Positions 9,230 through 18,239 of a DNA stretch of 64,000 nt are shown here, one piece after another. Made by a program: the position numbers and the translations under genes. The notes below the pieces were generated by a model. It was not told where the DNA came from, made no database searches, and saw nothing but the letters and a program-made list of their open reading frames with translations. Origin of the DNA: Chloroflexota bacterium (GTDB taxonomy: Bacteria; Chloroflexota; Anaerolineae; Aggregatilineales; UBA2796); assembly GCA_021325095.1 (NCBI GenBank), contig JAJPHV010000079.1, forward strand, positions 20,351-84,350. The letters run 5' to 3'. Position 1 is the stretch's first letter. Each line of letters opens with the position of its first letter.

Positions 9230-11155
9230 ATGCCGAAGACGCTGCACATTATCCTGATTGAAGACCGTCCCGACGATGCAGAACTGATCCTCTATGAGTT
9301 GCGCCGGGGCGGGCAGGAAGTTATCGCTCACCTGGTTGACAATTCGGCGGATTTTCTGGCCTGGCTTAACCCGGATATCGATGTCATTCTGGCGGACTAC
9401 AATGTGCCGCAGTTCGGCGCACTGGCTGCCCTGGCTCTCCTGAAAGAACGCAACCTTGGTATCCCGCTCATCGTCCTCACCGGCACAATCGGCGACGAAG
9501 CGGCAGTGGAATGCTTGCGCGAAGGCGCAGCCGACTATCTGCTCAAGGATCGGCTGGCGAGGCTGCCGCAGGCAGTAGCCCACGCCATTGAGGAAAGGGC
9601 GCTGCGCATCCAAAAGCAGCAAGCCGAGGAGGCGGTGCGCGCCAGCGAGGCCCGCTACAGGCAGTTGGCCGACAACGCGCCGGACGTGATCTTTCGCATC
9701 CAGGTCAGCCCGACGATGGTTTGTGAGTATGTCAGCCCGGTGGTGGAGGAGATGCTCGGCTTTACCCCGGACGAGTTATACGCTGACCCGACCCTGCTCA
9801 CTAACCGGGTTCCCCCAGAGGATCAGCAACGATTGGCGGAACTGGCTCAGGACACCAGCCAACTGAGAGTGGCCTCCACCCTGCGCTGGATCGCCAAAGA
9901 TGGCCGAATGGTCTGGACTGAGCAGCGGCTGACCTTCACCCGCGACGAGAAAGGCGTTGTTACCTTTGTCGAGGGTATTGCCCGCGACATTACGGCAGCC
10001 AAACAGGCCGAGGAAGCCCTGCGCAAAAGCGAGAACCGTTTCCGGCTGCTCTTCGAAGAATCGCCCGTCGGCATTGCCATTCTCCGCGATGGCGTTCTCC
10101 TCTATACCAACAAGGCATTCCTGAGCATCTTCGGTTTTGGCAGCGAAACGGACCTGGCTGGCACTGCCCTCGAGACACGCATCGCGCCGCAGTATCGCGC
10201 CGAGGTGATGTCACGGCTGACTGACCCGGCGGTTGCCCTGCCGCTTTCCCTGGAAACCTATGGACAGCGCAAAGACAGCCTGACCTTCCCCATCTATGTA
10301 CAGATCGGACTGATCGAACTGATCGATGGCCCGGCCCAGGTGGTATACATCAACGACATGACGATCCACAAGCAGCTCCAGGAAGAAACCCACAAGGCCG
10401 AATTGCTGCGTATGGAGCTTGCCAAAGAGAAGGAGCTGGCCGAGCTGAAAGAACGCTTTGCGTCGATGGTCTCTCACGAGTTTCGAACACCGCTGACCGT
10501 CATCCGTATGTCGTGTGGGCTGATCGAAGAATATGCAGACCGCTTGCCGCCGGAGAAAACGAAGAAGTTCTTGAACGATATCCAGTCGCAGGTTGAGTAC
10601 ATGGTCGAGTTATTGGAGGACGTACTGACTATCGGTAAGACCAGGGCCGGCAAGATTGCCTTCAACCCGGAACTGCTCGATCTCAGCAGTGTGTGCGCGG
10701 ACATCGTGGAGCAGCTTCAGCTGACCAACGGCTCCGAGCACAGGCTGCTGTTCAGTAATCAGAGTCACACCCGCTTTGTTTACCTGGACCCACAACTGCT
10801 GCGCCACATCCTGGTCAATTTGCTCTCAAATGCGATCAAATATTCTCCGAAGGGCAGCGAGGTGCGGCTTACGGTGCGAGAGGAAGAAAAGCAAATCGTG
10901 TTCCAGGTCAGCGACCAGGGTATCGGCATCCCGCCTGAAGATCAAGAGCATCTGTTTGAGCCATTCCACCGGGCCAGCAACACGCGACACATTCAAGGAA
11001 CGGGCCTGGGGCTGGCAATTGTCAAAGGCAACGTTGAAGCGCATGGCGGGCGTATCACCGTAAGCAGCGCGGAGGGCGCAGGGACGACGTTCACCGTGAC
11101 GCTGCCCGCCACATCCCCCGTTGGCGCAGCGTCTTCTGTGGACCGGCCACTATGA
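9230..11155 (+). CDS. Soluble hybrid kinase: receiver-PAS-PAS-HisKA-HATPase
   Basis: This 641-residue protein has no membrane segment. The N-terminal receiver (residues 1-125) shows IILIEDRPDDAEL, the Asp in VILADYNVP, and LLKD for the Lys. Two PAS domains follow (about 140-265 and 270-395). The HisKA box is FASMVSHEFRTPLTVIRMS and the HATPase has NLLSNAIKYSP, DQGIGIP and GTGLGLAIV. GAGGGG precedes the ATG. An input receiver on a kinase suggests that it accepts phosphate from, or is tuned by, the kinase and Rcp1-like protein encoded just upstream, forming a relay of three genes. No DNA-binding regulator is present in the cluster. Confidence 0.92.
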   Translation: MPKTLHIILIEDRPDDAELILYELRRGGQEVIAHLVDNSADFLAWLNPDIDVILADYNVPQFGALAALALLKERNLGIPLIVLTGTIGDEAAVECLREGAADYLLKDRLARLPQAVAHAIEERALRIQKQQAEEAVRASEARYRQLADNAPDVIFRIQVSPTMVCEYVSPVVEEMLGFTPDELYADPTLLTNRVPPEDQQRLAELAQDTSQLRVASTLRWIAKDGRMVWTEQRLTFTRDEKGVVTFVEGIARDITAAKQAEEALRKSENRFRLLFEESPVGIAILRDGVLLYTNKAFLSIFGFGSETDLAGTALETRIAPQYRAEVMSRLTDPAVALPLSLETYGQRKDSLTFPIYVQIGLIELIDGPAQVVYINDMTIHKQLQEETHKAELLRMELAKEKELAELKERFASMVSHEFRTPLTVIRMSCGLIEEYADRLPPEKTKKFLNDIQSQVEYMVELLEDVLTIGKTRAGKIAFNPELLDLSSVCADIVEQLQLTNGSEHRLLFSNQSHTRFVYLDPQLLRHILVNLLSNAIKYSPKGSEVRLTVREEEKQIVFQVSDQGIGIPPEDQEHLFEPFHRASNTRHIQGTGLGLAIVKGNVEAHGGRITVSSAEGAGTTFTVTLPATSPVGAASSVDRPL

Positions 11156-11214
11156 ATAAGGCCCTACGCCGGTTGAGGTGGGGCCGCGCATCGATCTGAA
11201 CTGGCTGAACCGGC

Positions 11215-11913
11215 CTAGACCCGCGTTGACGGATTGCCCGTTCGTGCCCGGTTCGGCTGCGTATCATCCAGCCTGGAGGTGTCCGTTTGCGTGATGTTCT
11301 TTGCGTGGCTCGCCTCGTCGCGCAGGTTGGGCACAGCGCTTTCACTGTCACCCATCCTGTCACCTGTCCAACCTCGCTCCCGCCACTGTGCCGCTCGCTG
11401 CTGAATGTCTACCGGGTTGTGCCGGTCCATGATGGCCCGCACCCGGCTGGCCCACTCATCGGCCACCGTTGCACTGACCAGAGTCCCACCGCGCCGCACG
11501 CCCTCCGCATAGTAGCTCGCTTCGTCCGAGGCGACCCCCAGACTAAGCAGGCCACCCACGATCCCGCCTGTTGCGCCGCCAGCGATTGCCCCTGTCGCCG
11601 CGCCTGCCAGTCCTGCTGCCAATGGGCCAGCCGCGATCACCGGGCCAATACCGGGAACGACCAGCGCCGCCAGGGCCACCAATGCCCCCATCAATGCGCC
11701 AACGGCTGCGCCAAAGGCGCTGCCTTCAACCGGGCCAACGTGATCGTCCGTGCCTTCAGCGGGATACAGCGCCATGTGCCGGGAATATTCACCCGTCGCG
11801 TCCCGGGCGACGATGCTGATGTTTTCGCGGCTGAAGCCCGCGTTCACAAGCTCCGTCACAGCGCCCTGCGCGGCTGCCAGATCGTCATAAAGTGCAAGAA
11901 TCGTTCTGGTCAT
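11215..11913 (-). CDS. Glycine-zipper stress-type protein (YflT/GsiB-like N-terminus)
   Basis: This 232-residue protein begins MTRTILALYDDLAAAQGAV, then GFSRENISIVARD. This alpha/beta opening is shared by general-stress protein 17M/YflT-type proteins and many Chloroflexota homologues. The middle (residues about 75-135) is a long Gly/Ala-rich stretch of GAxxGAxxG repeats that would form paired helices in or on the membrane. ASYYAEGVRRGGTLVSATV follows, and then a charged, low-complexity tail ending in repeated Thr/Asp/Arg. The start has AGGAGA upstream. The molecular role is unknown; stress tolerance is inferred from relatives only. It is convergent with the kinase cluster. Confidence 0.7.
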   Translation of the reverse strand: MTRTILALYDDLAAAQGAVTELVNAGFSRENISIVARDATGEYSRHMALYPAEGTDDHVGPVEGSAFGAAVGALMGALVALAALVVPGIGPVIAAGPLAAGLAGAATGAIAGGATGGIVGGLLSLGVASDEASYYAEGVRRGGTLVSATVADEWASRVRAIMDRHNPVDIQQRAAQWRERGWTGDRMGDSESAVPNLRDEASHAKNITQTDTSRLDDTQPNRARTGNPSTRV

Positions 11914-12089
11914 GGCTTTGTCTCCTGATATGCCTGTCCTGGGGACACCTTAGCAGTTCGTCTTAGGAAGACGATGAGTGCTGCATAAGGTTTGGAGAAG
12001 TACACCATCGGACGGGCTGTGCTACACTATAACCATAGAGGATGTACTGCCCACAATCTTGAAAGCGATACGATGGAGGAAACCGAGCC

Positions 12090-13697
12090 GTGAAACGCTC
12101 CATACTGGTCATTTGTACCCTCATTGCCCTGATCGGCGCCGCAGCCAGTAGCGTGCCCGTCCAGGCGCAGGCCAATGCGTGCGCCAAAGCCGCGCCGCCG
12201 CACCTGAAGACAGGCACGTCTGCACAGATCACGAAACCGAGCAGTTCGAACTTTCCGGGGGCGTTTCTAAAGCCCGATCCGGGGCGCGCTGGACCAGTCC
12301 TGCGTTACATTCCTGTCGGGACGACGGTGGACGTGCTCGATGGCCCCCGCTGCGGGGACGACAGGAGTTACTGGTGGCGTGTCAAGCTGGGCGACCTGAC
12401 CGGCTGGCTGGCCGAGGTTGCTGGCAAGGGCTATGCGCTGGAGCCGGCGTCGGCTTCTGCAACGGCTACCCCACTGCCCAGTACCGTTGCCAGTGTCCTG
12501 ACCTGTGTGGCGCGCAGCACCCCGGCGGCGCCGGCCACCGCGCCGGGCACGCAAGCCGCCGGCGATAAGCTGGATCGTGTGGTTTACGGCACGCTGGACG
12601 GTTGGCTGATGGTTTCCGACAACGGCGGCCTGGGCAGGCAGTTGGCGATGTTCAACCCGCCGCCCCTGAGTGTCGATCTCGCACCGGATGGTACGGCGGC
12701 GGCGGTTGTCACCTACAATGGAGTGTACTGGGTGGACGTCGCCACTGGCAAAACCATCATGCTGGCCGATGCCACAACGTTCGGGCTGCAAGAAGGCGCG
12801 TATCCCAGCCGGGTCACGTGGCTGCCCAACAAATCCGATCTGGCCGTCGAGATCACTGATACACAGGACAACGTGATCAGCTATGCGCTGTGGTCGGTTG
12901 CTACCGACGGCACGCATCCGCCATTCCGCGTCGATACAGGTGCACAGCCCCAGGGTGGTGTGTATAAAGCACCCGTTGGCGACAAGACGATTGTGGTCAG
13001 CGCTAACGATATTTCGCTGTTCCCCAAAGATTTGAACGACTCGTCGCCCTCGTTGATCGAGTTCGTGCCCAAACAGGCGGAAGGCGACGTGACACAGCTT
13101 GTGGCTCCGGCCATTTCCTGGGCGCAGGATGGCAAAGGCTTCTACACTTACATCCCGATCAGCCCGGAGGCTGCCCCTTCCGACCCTGTGGCCGGACACG
13201 TCTTGTACGTACCGCTGGAAGGCGACGTACAGGACCTGGGCAAGCAAGCCAGACTCAAGCCGAACGACTACGTGATTCCCTCGCCGGATGGCACGGCAGT
13301 GCTGGCCGGGCGTGGCGCAGCCTGGGCCATCCAGAATGTAAAGTCAGGCACAATCATCCAGACACTACCGCCCGTTCAGTACGTATTCGGCTGGGTTCCC
13401 GATGGAAGCGGAGTCGTGTTCACCAACAGGACAGGAGAGATCAAATTCCTGGGCACTGACGGCAGTCCCGATTCCGACTTCGTGCCGACGGCCACCGACG
13501 TGTTCCACATCACCTGGCTGACCGACGATACGATCATGTACGCCATCAAGGGCAAAGACGGCAAACTATCTTTCAAGATCAGGCGCGGCGGCGAGGACGA
13601 TAAGTTCCTGGGCCTTATTTCAACCGTGAATGCCTTCAGCGGTGTGCCGATCAGCGGCAAGGCTGGCCCCGCCAGTGTGCCGCAGCCGTGTAAGTAG
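12090..13697 (+). CDS. Secreted protein with SH3-like domain and beta-propeller
   Basis: This 535-residue protein has a cleavable signal peptide ending near PVQAQA. Residues about 40-120 resemble a bacterial SH3 domain (RYIPVGTTVDVLDGPRCGDD, WWRVKLGDLTGWLAE). A Ala/Thr/Pro linker follows, and then five to six repeats like LDRVVYGTLDGWLMVSDNGG and FGWVPDGSGVVFTNRTG, resembling TolB/WD40-like propeller blades. The SH3 domain suggests binding to cell wall or surface material. No catalytic residues are evident. Translation starts at GTG with GGAGG nine bases upstream, and a TGCTACACT extended -10 lies about 60 bases before. It stands alone on the plus strand. Confidence 0.65.
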   Translation: MKRSILVICTLIALIGAAASSVPVQAQANACAKAAPPHLKTGTSAQITKPSSSNFPGAFLKPDPGRAGPVLRYIPVGTTVDVLDGPRCGDDRSYWWRVKLGDLTGWLAEVAGKGYALEPASASATATPLPSTVASVLTCVARSTPAAPATAPGTQAAGDKLDRVVYGTLDGWLMVSDNGGLGRQLAMFNPPPLSVDLAPDGTAAAVVTYNGVYWVDVATGKTIMLADATTFGLQEGAYPSRVTWLPNKSDLAVEITDTQDNVISYALWSVATDGTHPPFRVDTGAQPQGGVYKAPVGDKTIVVSANDISLFPKDLNDSSPSLIEFVPKQAEGDVTQLVAPAISWAQDGKGFYTYIPISPEAAPSDPVAGHVLYVPLEGDVQDLGKQARLKPNDYVIPSPDGTAVLAGRGAAWAIQNVKSGTIIQTLPPVQYVFGWVPDGSGVVFTNRTGEIKFLGTDGSPDSDFVPTATDVFHITWLTDDTIMYAIKGKDGKLSFKIRRGGEDDKFLGLISTVNAFSGVPISGKAGPASVPQPCK

Positions 13698-13779
13698 AGT
13701 GGAGATCATCCGCCTCTCCGAGAGGAGAAAGGATGCTCACAAACTGACGGCGACCTGAAAACGACTTTGCATAAAGTTG

Positions 13780-13832
13780 CCCTCATCCCCGGTTCCTTCT
13801 GCCACCAGGGTCAGAAAGGTCGGGGACGAGGG
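13780..13832. repeat. Imperfect palindrome of the CCTCACC/GGTGAGG family
   Basis: The arms CCCTCATCCCCG and CGGGGACGAGGG, with inner CCTTCTG/CAGAAAGG pairing, form a hairpin of about 20 pairs between the convergent propeller and lysK genes. It resembles the perfect copy at 53743-53791. A T-run at 13845-13850 follows on the plus strand, so it may also end transcription. Confidence 0.5.
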
Positions 13833-13896
13833 CCACGCTGCGCGTTTTTTCGCTCGGCATGAATAGCGCCATGCAAGGGTACGAGTCGGGGGCAAA

Positions 13897-14952
13897 TCAG
13901 CCCAGATTGCGCAGGACATTCGCCACCACCGCAATACCCTTGTGGTATTCGTCCAGGAGGATGTGTTCTTCCGGTGTGTGATCGAGCGCGGAGTCGCCGG
14001 GGCCGTAGGCCAGGATCGGGCACTTCCAGATCGGCGCGACAATGTTCATGTCGGACGTGCCCGTTTTGTAGACAAAGTTGGGTTTGCCGCCCTCGTCGCG
14101 GATGGCGTTATTGAAGGCGCGCACGAGCGGTGTATGCTTATCGGCGCGAATCGCTACTTCCTCGCCCCGGAAGGTGATCTCTGCGCCCTCGGCGCGGGCC
14201 AGCAGGCGCGGCTTGAATTCCTCCGGTGGCACGTCCACCGGCAGGCGAAAGCCAAGCGTCATCGTCGCCGTCTCGCAGAAGCCATCGTCGGAAGAATTCA
14301 GCGAGCGAATCGAGGTAAAGACCTGATCAAACGCCTTGTCGCGCCCCTCGTTGATCGCGGCGGCTTCGGCCTGCACGGCATTCCAGTAGGTGACGGCGTG
14401 CTCGATAGCGTTCGGTTCGGGGCGGGCGGTGTGCTGCACCGTGCGCTGGAAGCGGTAATCAAGCAGCAAGCGACCTTTGTAACCGAGCGTGATCCGATCC
14501 CACTGGCTCGGCTCGCCGATCACGCACATTTCCGGGGTGAACTGCGTCGTGGCGTAATGCGCGCCCTTTGAACTGGCCGCTTCCTCCTCTGTCGCACCGA
14601 TGACGATGATCCGCCAGCCGGGTTGGCGCCCGACCAGCGCCGTCGCAGCGGCGAACGTTGCCAGCGGCCCCTTGGCATCCACTGCGCCGCGCCCGTACAG
14701 TTTGCCCTCGTGAATCTTGATCGGAATGTAGCCGGGCACGGTATCGATGTGGCCGAGCAGCGCAATGTCGCGCGGGCCATCACCCATGATACCGACGGCA
14801 CTGCCAGAGTCGTCCACGTAGGCGCGATCAAAGCCCGCCGACTGCATCCAGCCCACCAAGTATTCGGACGCAGGACGCTCCTGGTGCGACGGGCTGTAGG
14901 CTTCCAGCAAGCCGGAAAGCAGGGTGTCGAAATCCTGGGTGGTGAAGGTCAT
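13897..14952 (-). CDS. lysK: [LysW]-lysine/ornithine hydrolase (M20 family)
   Basis: This is the last step of LysW-dependent lysine synthesis: release of lysine from the carrier protein. The protein (351 aa) carries the zinc ligands of M20 peptidases: His in ALLGHIDTVPG, Asp in GRGAVDAKG, the Glu pair in GATEEEAASS, Asp in KTGTSDMN, and the late His in DHTPEEHI. LysK and ArgE/DapE are hard to separate on sequence alone, but the SSKGAHY and KTGTSDMN segments and the position at the end of the lysine gene cluster favour LysK. It begins one base after the homoisocitrate dehydrogenase stop codon and is the last gene of the operon. Confidence 0.88.
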   Translation of the reverse strand: MTFTTQDFDTLLSGLLEAYSPSHQERPASEYLVGWMQSAGFDRAYVDDSGSAVGIMGDGPRDIALLGHIDTVPGYIPIKIHEGKLYGRGAVDAKGPLATFAAATALVGRQPGWRIIVIGATEEEAASSKGAHYATTQFTPEMCVIGEPSQWDRITLGYKGRLLLDYRFQRTVQHTARPEPNAIEHAVTYWNAVQAEAAAINEGRDKAFDQVFTSIRSLNSSDDGFCETATMTLGFRLPVDVPPEEFKPRLLARAEGAEITFRGEEVAIRADKHTPLVRAFNNAIRDEGGKPNFVYKTGTSDMNIVAPIWKCPILAYGPGDSALDHTPEEHILLDEYHKGIAVVANVLRNLG

Positions 14953-14953
14953 C

Positions 14954-15964
14954 TCAACCTAGCCGTTCCACAATCGCCGTCGTCATCCGCTCTGTGCTGG
15001 CGTTGCCGCCCAGATCGCGCGTCAAGATGCCATCATTCAGGGTGCGGCGCACCGCCGACTCGACCCGGCGCGCAGCCTCGGCGCAGCCGACGTGATCGAG
15101 CAGCATGGCCGCGCTCAGGATCGCGCCGACAGGGTTGGCAATGCCCTTGCCCGCAATGTCCGGCGCGGAGCCATGCACCGGCTCGAAGTAGGCGACCTTC
15201 GACGCGCCCACGTTGGCCGACGGCGCAACGCCCAGTCCGCCGATCAGACCTGCCGCCTCGTCCGAAAGGATGTCGCCAAACAGGTTGGTCGTCACGATCA
15301 CGTCGAAGCGGCGCGGGTCTTTGACCAGCCACATCGCGCAGGCATCGACCAGCAGTTCGTCGTGGGTCACGTCCGAGAACTCCGCAGCGACTCGCAAACA
15401 GCATTCGCGGAACAGCCCGTCCGTTTCCTTCAAGACGTTGGCCTTGTGAACAATCGTCACGTGTTTGCGTGGGCGTTTCTGCGCCGTCTGGAAGGCATAG
15501 CGCGCGATCCGCTCCGACGCCCTGACGGTGATGACGCGCTCGGTGATGGCCGTGTCGCCCTCGCGCCGTTCTCGCCCCGAGTACAGGCCCTCGGTGTTTT
15601 CGCGCACGATCAGCAGGTCGATCCCTTCCGGGCTGCCCGGCATGGAGACGGTAGGCCGCAGATTGGCATATAGATCGAAGGCTTTGCGCATCCCCAGGAC
15701 CGGGCTGGCATAGCCCGCCACTTTGGTCGAGGGCGAGGATGTAGCGCCGAACAGGGTCGCGTCGGCGCTCAGGATGGCGGCTTTGGTCGCGTCGGGCAGC
15801 GCGTTGCCGTGCTGCTGAAAGCACTCCCAACCTGCTTCGGCGTGCGTGAACGCAATTCCCAGGTTCAGCGCTTCCAGGACACGCGCCGCCGCCGGGATGA
15901 CCTCCTTGCCCACGCCATCCCCGTTGATCAGGCAAACGGTGATCGGTTGGCCTGTGGGACTCAC
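14954..15964 (-). CDS. Homoisocitrate dehydrogenase (isopropylmalate dehydrogenase family)
   Basis: This enzyme oxidatively decarboxylates homoisocitrate to 2-oxoadipate with NAD(P). The 336-residue protein has the beta-decarboxylating dehydrogenase frame: [34 protein letters not shown] and [12 protein letters not shown], plus [14 protein letters not shown]. The [14 protein letters not shown] segment, rather than the VRELTGGIYFG of leucine enzymes, supports homoisocitrate or isocitrate-type substrates. Start GTG at 15964 overlaps the lysU stop by four bases (GTGA), a sign of translational coupling. It could accept isocitrate as well, as in Thermus. Confidence 0.88.
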   Translation of the reverse strand: MSPTGQPITVCLINGDGVGKEVIPAAARVLEALNLGIAFTHAEAGWECFQQHGNALPDATKAAILSADATLFGATSSPSTKVAGYASPVLGMRKAFDLYANLRPTVSMPGSPEGIDLLIVRENTEGLYSGRERREGDTAITERVITVRASERIARYAFQTAQKRPRKHVTIVHKANVLKETDGLFRECCLRVAAEFSDVTHDELLVDACAMWLVKDPRRFDVIVTTNLFGDILSDEAAGLIGGLGVAPSANVGASKVAYFEPVHGSAPDIAGKGIANPVGAILSAAMLLDHVGCAEAARRVESAVRRTLNDGILTRDLGGNASTERMTTAIVERLG

Positions 15965-16464
15965 TGCTCACCCTCGGCGGCCAGTCTGGCCTTGAGCATC
16001 GGGATCAACCCGCCCGCTTCCAGAATAGCCTTGAGCGAGGGCGACAGCGGCGGGAAGTCAAACGCGCCAGCCGCGCAGATCACCTTGTAGTTGTCAGCAT
16101 CCACCGTGATGATCTCGCCGTTCTGGATGGCATCGACGGCGGGCGGACAGACGACAGGCAGCAGGCCGCCGTTCACGCAGTTGCGGAAGTGGATGCGCGC
16201 AATCGACTTGGCGATCAGCACCTTGACCCCGGCAGCCACCAGGCACGTCACGGCCTGCTCACGGGACGACCCGCAGCCCCAGTTCTTTCCTGCGACGATC
16301 ATATCGCCCGGTTTGACGTTGGCAGCGAAAGTCGGGTCGAGGTCTTCCAGCGCATGTTTCGCCATCTCGGCCACGTCGGTGACGGTGTAAGTGTATTTGC
16401 CGGGGAAGATCACGTCGGTGTTGACGTTATCCCCGTATTTCCAGGCACGTCCCTGGTACTGCAT
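15961..16464 (-). CDS. lysU: Homoaconitase small subunit
   Basis: This is the swivelling small subunit (167 aa) of the aconitase-type enzyme that isomerises homocitrate to homoisocitrate. [17 protein letters not shown] is the LeuD/LysU start, and [13 protein letters not shown] is the substrate-specificity loop region. [15 protein letters not shown] is also conserved. The ATG at 16464 has GAGAGGT upstream; a TTG at 16482 in the same frame overlaps the HicB-like ORF and is less likely. The gene pairs with lysT, from which it is unusually separated by that small ORF. Confidence 0.9.
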   Translation of the reverse strand: MQYQGRAWKYGDNVNTDVIFPGKYTYTVTDVAEMAKHALEDLDPTFAANVKPGDMIVAGKNWGCGSSREQAVTCLVAAGVKVLIAKSIARIHFRNCVNGGLLPVVCPPAVDAIQNGEIITVDADNYKVICAAGAFDFPPLSPSLKAILEAGGLIPMLKARLAAEGEQ

Positions 16465-16478
16465 GTCGGTGTTACCTC

Positions 16479-16673
16479 TCAATCAGCGATTACGTATTCG
16501 GTGGATGACTGCGCTTCCGGGATCGGCAGGTTTTCCTCTTGCAAGCCTTCGGTGTGCAGTTGGATCGCTTCCCGCATATTCTGTTCCGCTTCTTCACGGG
16601 TTTGGCCCGTTGCCACGCAGCCCGGTAGATCGGGCGAATAGGCGGAATAATTCCCGTCCGCTTTTTCAATCAC
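16479..16673 (-). CDS. HicB-like antitoxin-type protein, orphan, start region damaged
   Basis: The 64-residue protein, starting at GTG, has the HicB fold signature: [20 protein letters not shown], then [18 protein letters not shown]. HicB proteins form a partly degraded RNase-H-like fold and usually neutralise a HicA mRNA interferase. No hicA-like gene lies on either side and there is no DNA-binding C-terminus, so it is an orphan. Relatives normally begin with a few more residues (M-x-Y-L-I-V-I-E-K). Here an ATG at 16686, two bases after the lysT stop, reads ATGTACCCTCATC, and removing one C would give exactly M-Y-L-I-V-I-E-K. A one-base slip, natural or sequencing, is therefore likely. It sits inside the lysine operon between lysT and lysU. 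Confidence 0.75.
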   Translation of the reverse strand: MIEKADGNYSAYSPDLPGCVATGQTREEAEQNMREAIQLHTEGLQEENLPIPEAQSSTEYVIAD

Positions 16674-16688
16674 GATGAGGGTACATTG

Positions 16689-17948
16689 TTAAGACAAGTC
16701 TCTCGGATCGACAATCTTCCCCGCGACGGCGCTGGCGGCGACCACTGCCGGACTCGCCAGATAGATCGGCGCATCGGGCGTGCCCATCCGTCCTCGGAAA
16801 TTGCGGTTGGCCGTGCTGATGGTCACTTCTTTGGGCGCGGGCACGCCCATATGGTTGCCCATACATGGCCCGCAGCCCGGCGTACCGAGCACCGCGCCCG
16901 CCTCCAACAACGTCTGGATGTAGCCGAGCCGCAGCGCTTCGTTCAAGACGACGCTGGACGCCGGGATCATCAGGAAACGGGTTCCGGCGGCCACGTGCCT
17001 GCCCTTGACGATCTCGGCGGCGGCGGCGAAATCTTCCAGGCGGCCATTGGTGCACGTGCCCAGGAACGCCTGCTGCACGGGCGTCCCGGCAATCTCCGAG
17101 ACAGGCCGCACGTTATCGGGGCTGTCCGGGCAGGCGACCTGCGGTTCCAGCTTCGATACGTCGTAGTGGTGTTCCGCCACATAGGTGGCACCCTCGTCGG
17201 GATAGAGCGGTGTATAGGGGCGGCGAGCGCGACCTTCCAGGTACTTGAAGACTTTCTCGTCGGGCGGTAAATAGGCAGTTTTTGCGCCGAACTCAGCCAT
17301 CATGTTGGGGATGACAGCACGGCTTTCCAGGCTGAGGGCGCTGATAGCCGGGCCGCTGAATTCAATCGACATGTAGATGCCGCCCTCGACGCCCAGATCG
17401 CCGATCAGGCGCAGGCAGAAATCTTTGGCCGTGACGCCGACGGGCCATTCGCCCGTGACGACCACCTTCATCGACTCCGGCACGCGCAGCCACAACTCGC
17501 CCGTCGCCCAGATGGCCGCCATCTCGGAGCGGCCCACGCCCGCCCCAAACGCGCCCAGCCAGCCGAAATGCGTGGTGTGGCTATCCGAGCCGAGGATCAG
17601 TTCGCCAGGCAGGACAACGCCTTCCTCACTGTGGACTTGATGGCAGATGCCGCGCCCCACCTCAAAAAAGGTGGTGACGCCTTGCTCTTTGACAAACTGG
17701 CGCACTTCGGCATGATTCTGCGCGTGCTGTGTCGTCGGCGCGGGCACAGCGTGGTCGAGCGTGATTGCCAGCCGTTCGGGGTACCTGACTTTCTTGACGC
17801 CGAGTTTCTTGAACGTCTGGTAGATCGCGGCGGTATTGTCGTGGCTCAGGGCCACGTCGGGGCGGGCATCGACGATCTGCCCGGCAGTCACGGAGGGCAG
17901 CCCGGCAGCGCGCGCCAGGGCTTTCTCGGCAAAGGTGGCAGGAGTCAT
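16689..17948 (-). CDS. lysT: Homoaconitase large subunit
   Basis: This is the catalytic 4Fe-4S subunit of homoaconitase (419 aa). [12 protein letters not shown] and [16 protein letters not shown] match the family. The three cluster cysteines are in FLGTCTNGR and PGCGPCMGN, and the late [15 protein letters not shown] segment reads [13 protein letters not shown]. The length fits LeuC/LysT of the archaeal and bacterial two-subunit type. GGAAG precedes the ATG, and the start codon overlaps the upstream small gene by four bases (ATGA). Neighbouring homocitrate synthase and homoisocitrate dehydrogenase genes place it in lysine rather than leucine synthesis, though dual use cannot be excluded. Confidence 0.92.
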   Translation of the reverse strand: MTPATFAEKALARAAGLPSVTAGQIVDARPDVALSHDNTAAIYQTFKKLGVKKVRYPERLAITLDHAVPAPTTQHAQNHAEVRQFVKEQGVTTFFEVGRGICHQVHSEEGVVLPGELILGSDSHTTHFGWLGAFGAGVGRSEMAAIWATGELWLRVPESMKVVVTGEWPVGVTAKDFCLRLIGDLGVEGGIYMSIEFSGPAISALSLESRAVIPNMMAEFGAKTAYLPPDEKVFKYLEGRARRPYTPLYPDEGATYVAEHHYDVSKLEPQVACPDSPDNVRPVSEIAGTPVQQAFLGTCTNGRLEDFAAAAEIVKGRHVAAGTRFLMIPASSVVLNEALRLGYIQTLLEAGAVLGTPGCGPCMGNHMGVPAPKEVTISTANRNFRGRMGTPDAPIYLASPAVVAASAVAGKIVDPRDLS

Positions 17949-18226
17949 GACTCTTCTTCCAGGGTGGTACGATACAGATCGAGGACATCAAAAGCCTGGT
18001 TGAGCAGTGCGGCAAGCTGCTCAACCATTTCGGGCGGGTTCAGTTCGCCGCTCTCCAGCCTGCGCTGAATGGACGGCGAGGGCGAATTCAGAATAAGGAC
18101 CAGCATGTTGGCAATGTTCTGAGCGCTGGTCAGCGGCGACCTGAGGTCCCTATTGAGCTGCCGAATCAGCGCGCGTGTATCCGCCGACAAAATAAACCGT
18201 TTTTGCTTTTCAAGCTGGTCGGACAT
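17945..18226 (-). CDS. Small HisKA-like helical protein lacking the phospho-acceptor His
   Basis: I do not recognise this 93-residue protein as a named family. It appears all-helical: [11 protein letters not shown], then [21 protein letters not shown], then a second long helix near [18 protein letters not shown]. The first helix resembles the histidine kinase H-box (consensus S-H-E-L-R-T-P-L): [10 protein letters not shown]. Arg stands where the phosphorylated His should be, and two helices of about this spacing form the HisKA dimer hairpin. No ATPase domain follows. It begins 13 bases after the homocitrate synthase stop and overlaps lysT by four bases, so it is translated within the lysine operon. 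A dimerisation or regulatory role is possible but unproven. Confidence 0.55.
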   Translation of the reverse strand: MSDQLEKQKRFILSADTRALIRQLNRDLRSPLTSAQNIANMLVLILNSPSPSIQRRLESGELNPPEMVEQLAALLNQAFDVLDLYRTTLEEES

Positions 18227-18239
18227 AAAACGCTCTAGC

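Noticed and set aside
16479..16673. Complete HicAB toxin-antitoxin system
   Set aside because: Only the HicB-like half is present; no short HicA frame with a Gly-x-x-His-type motif occurs on either side.
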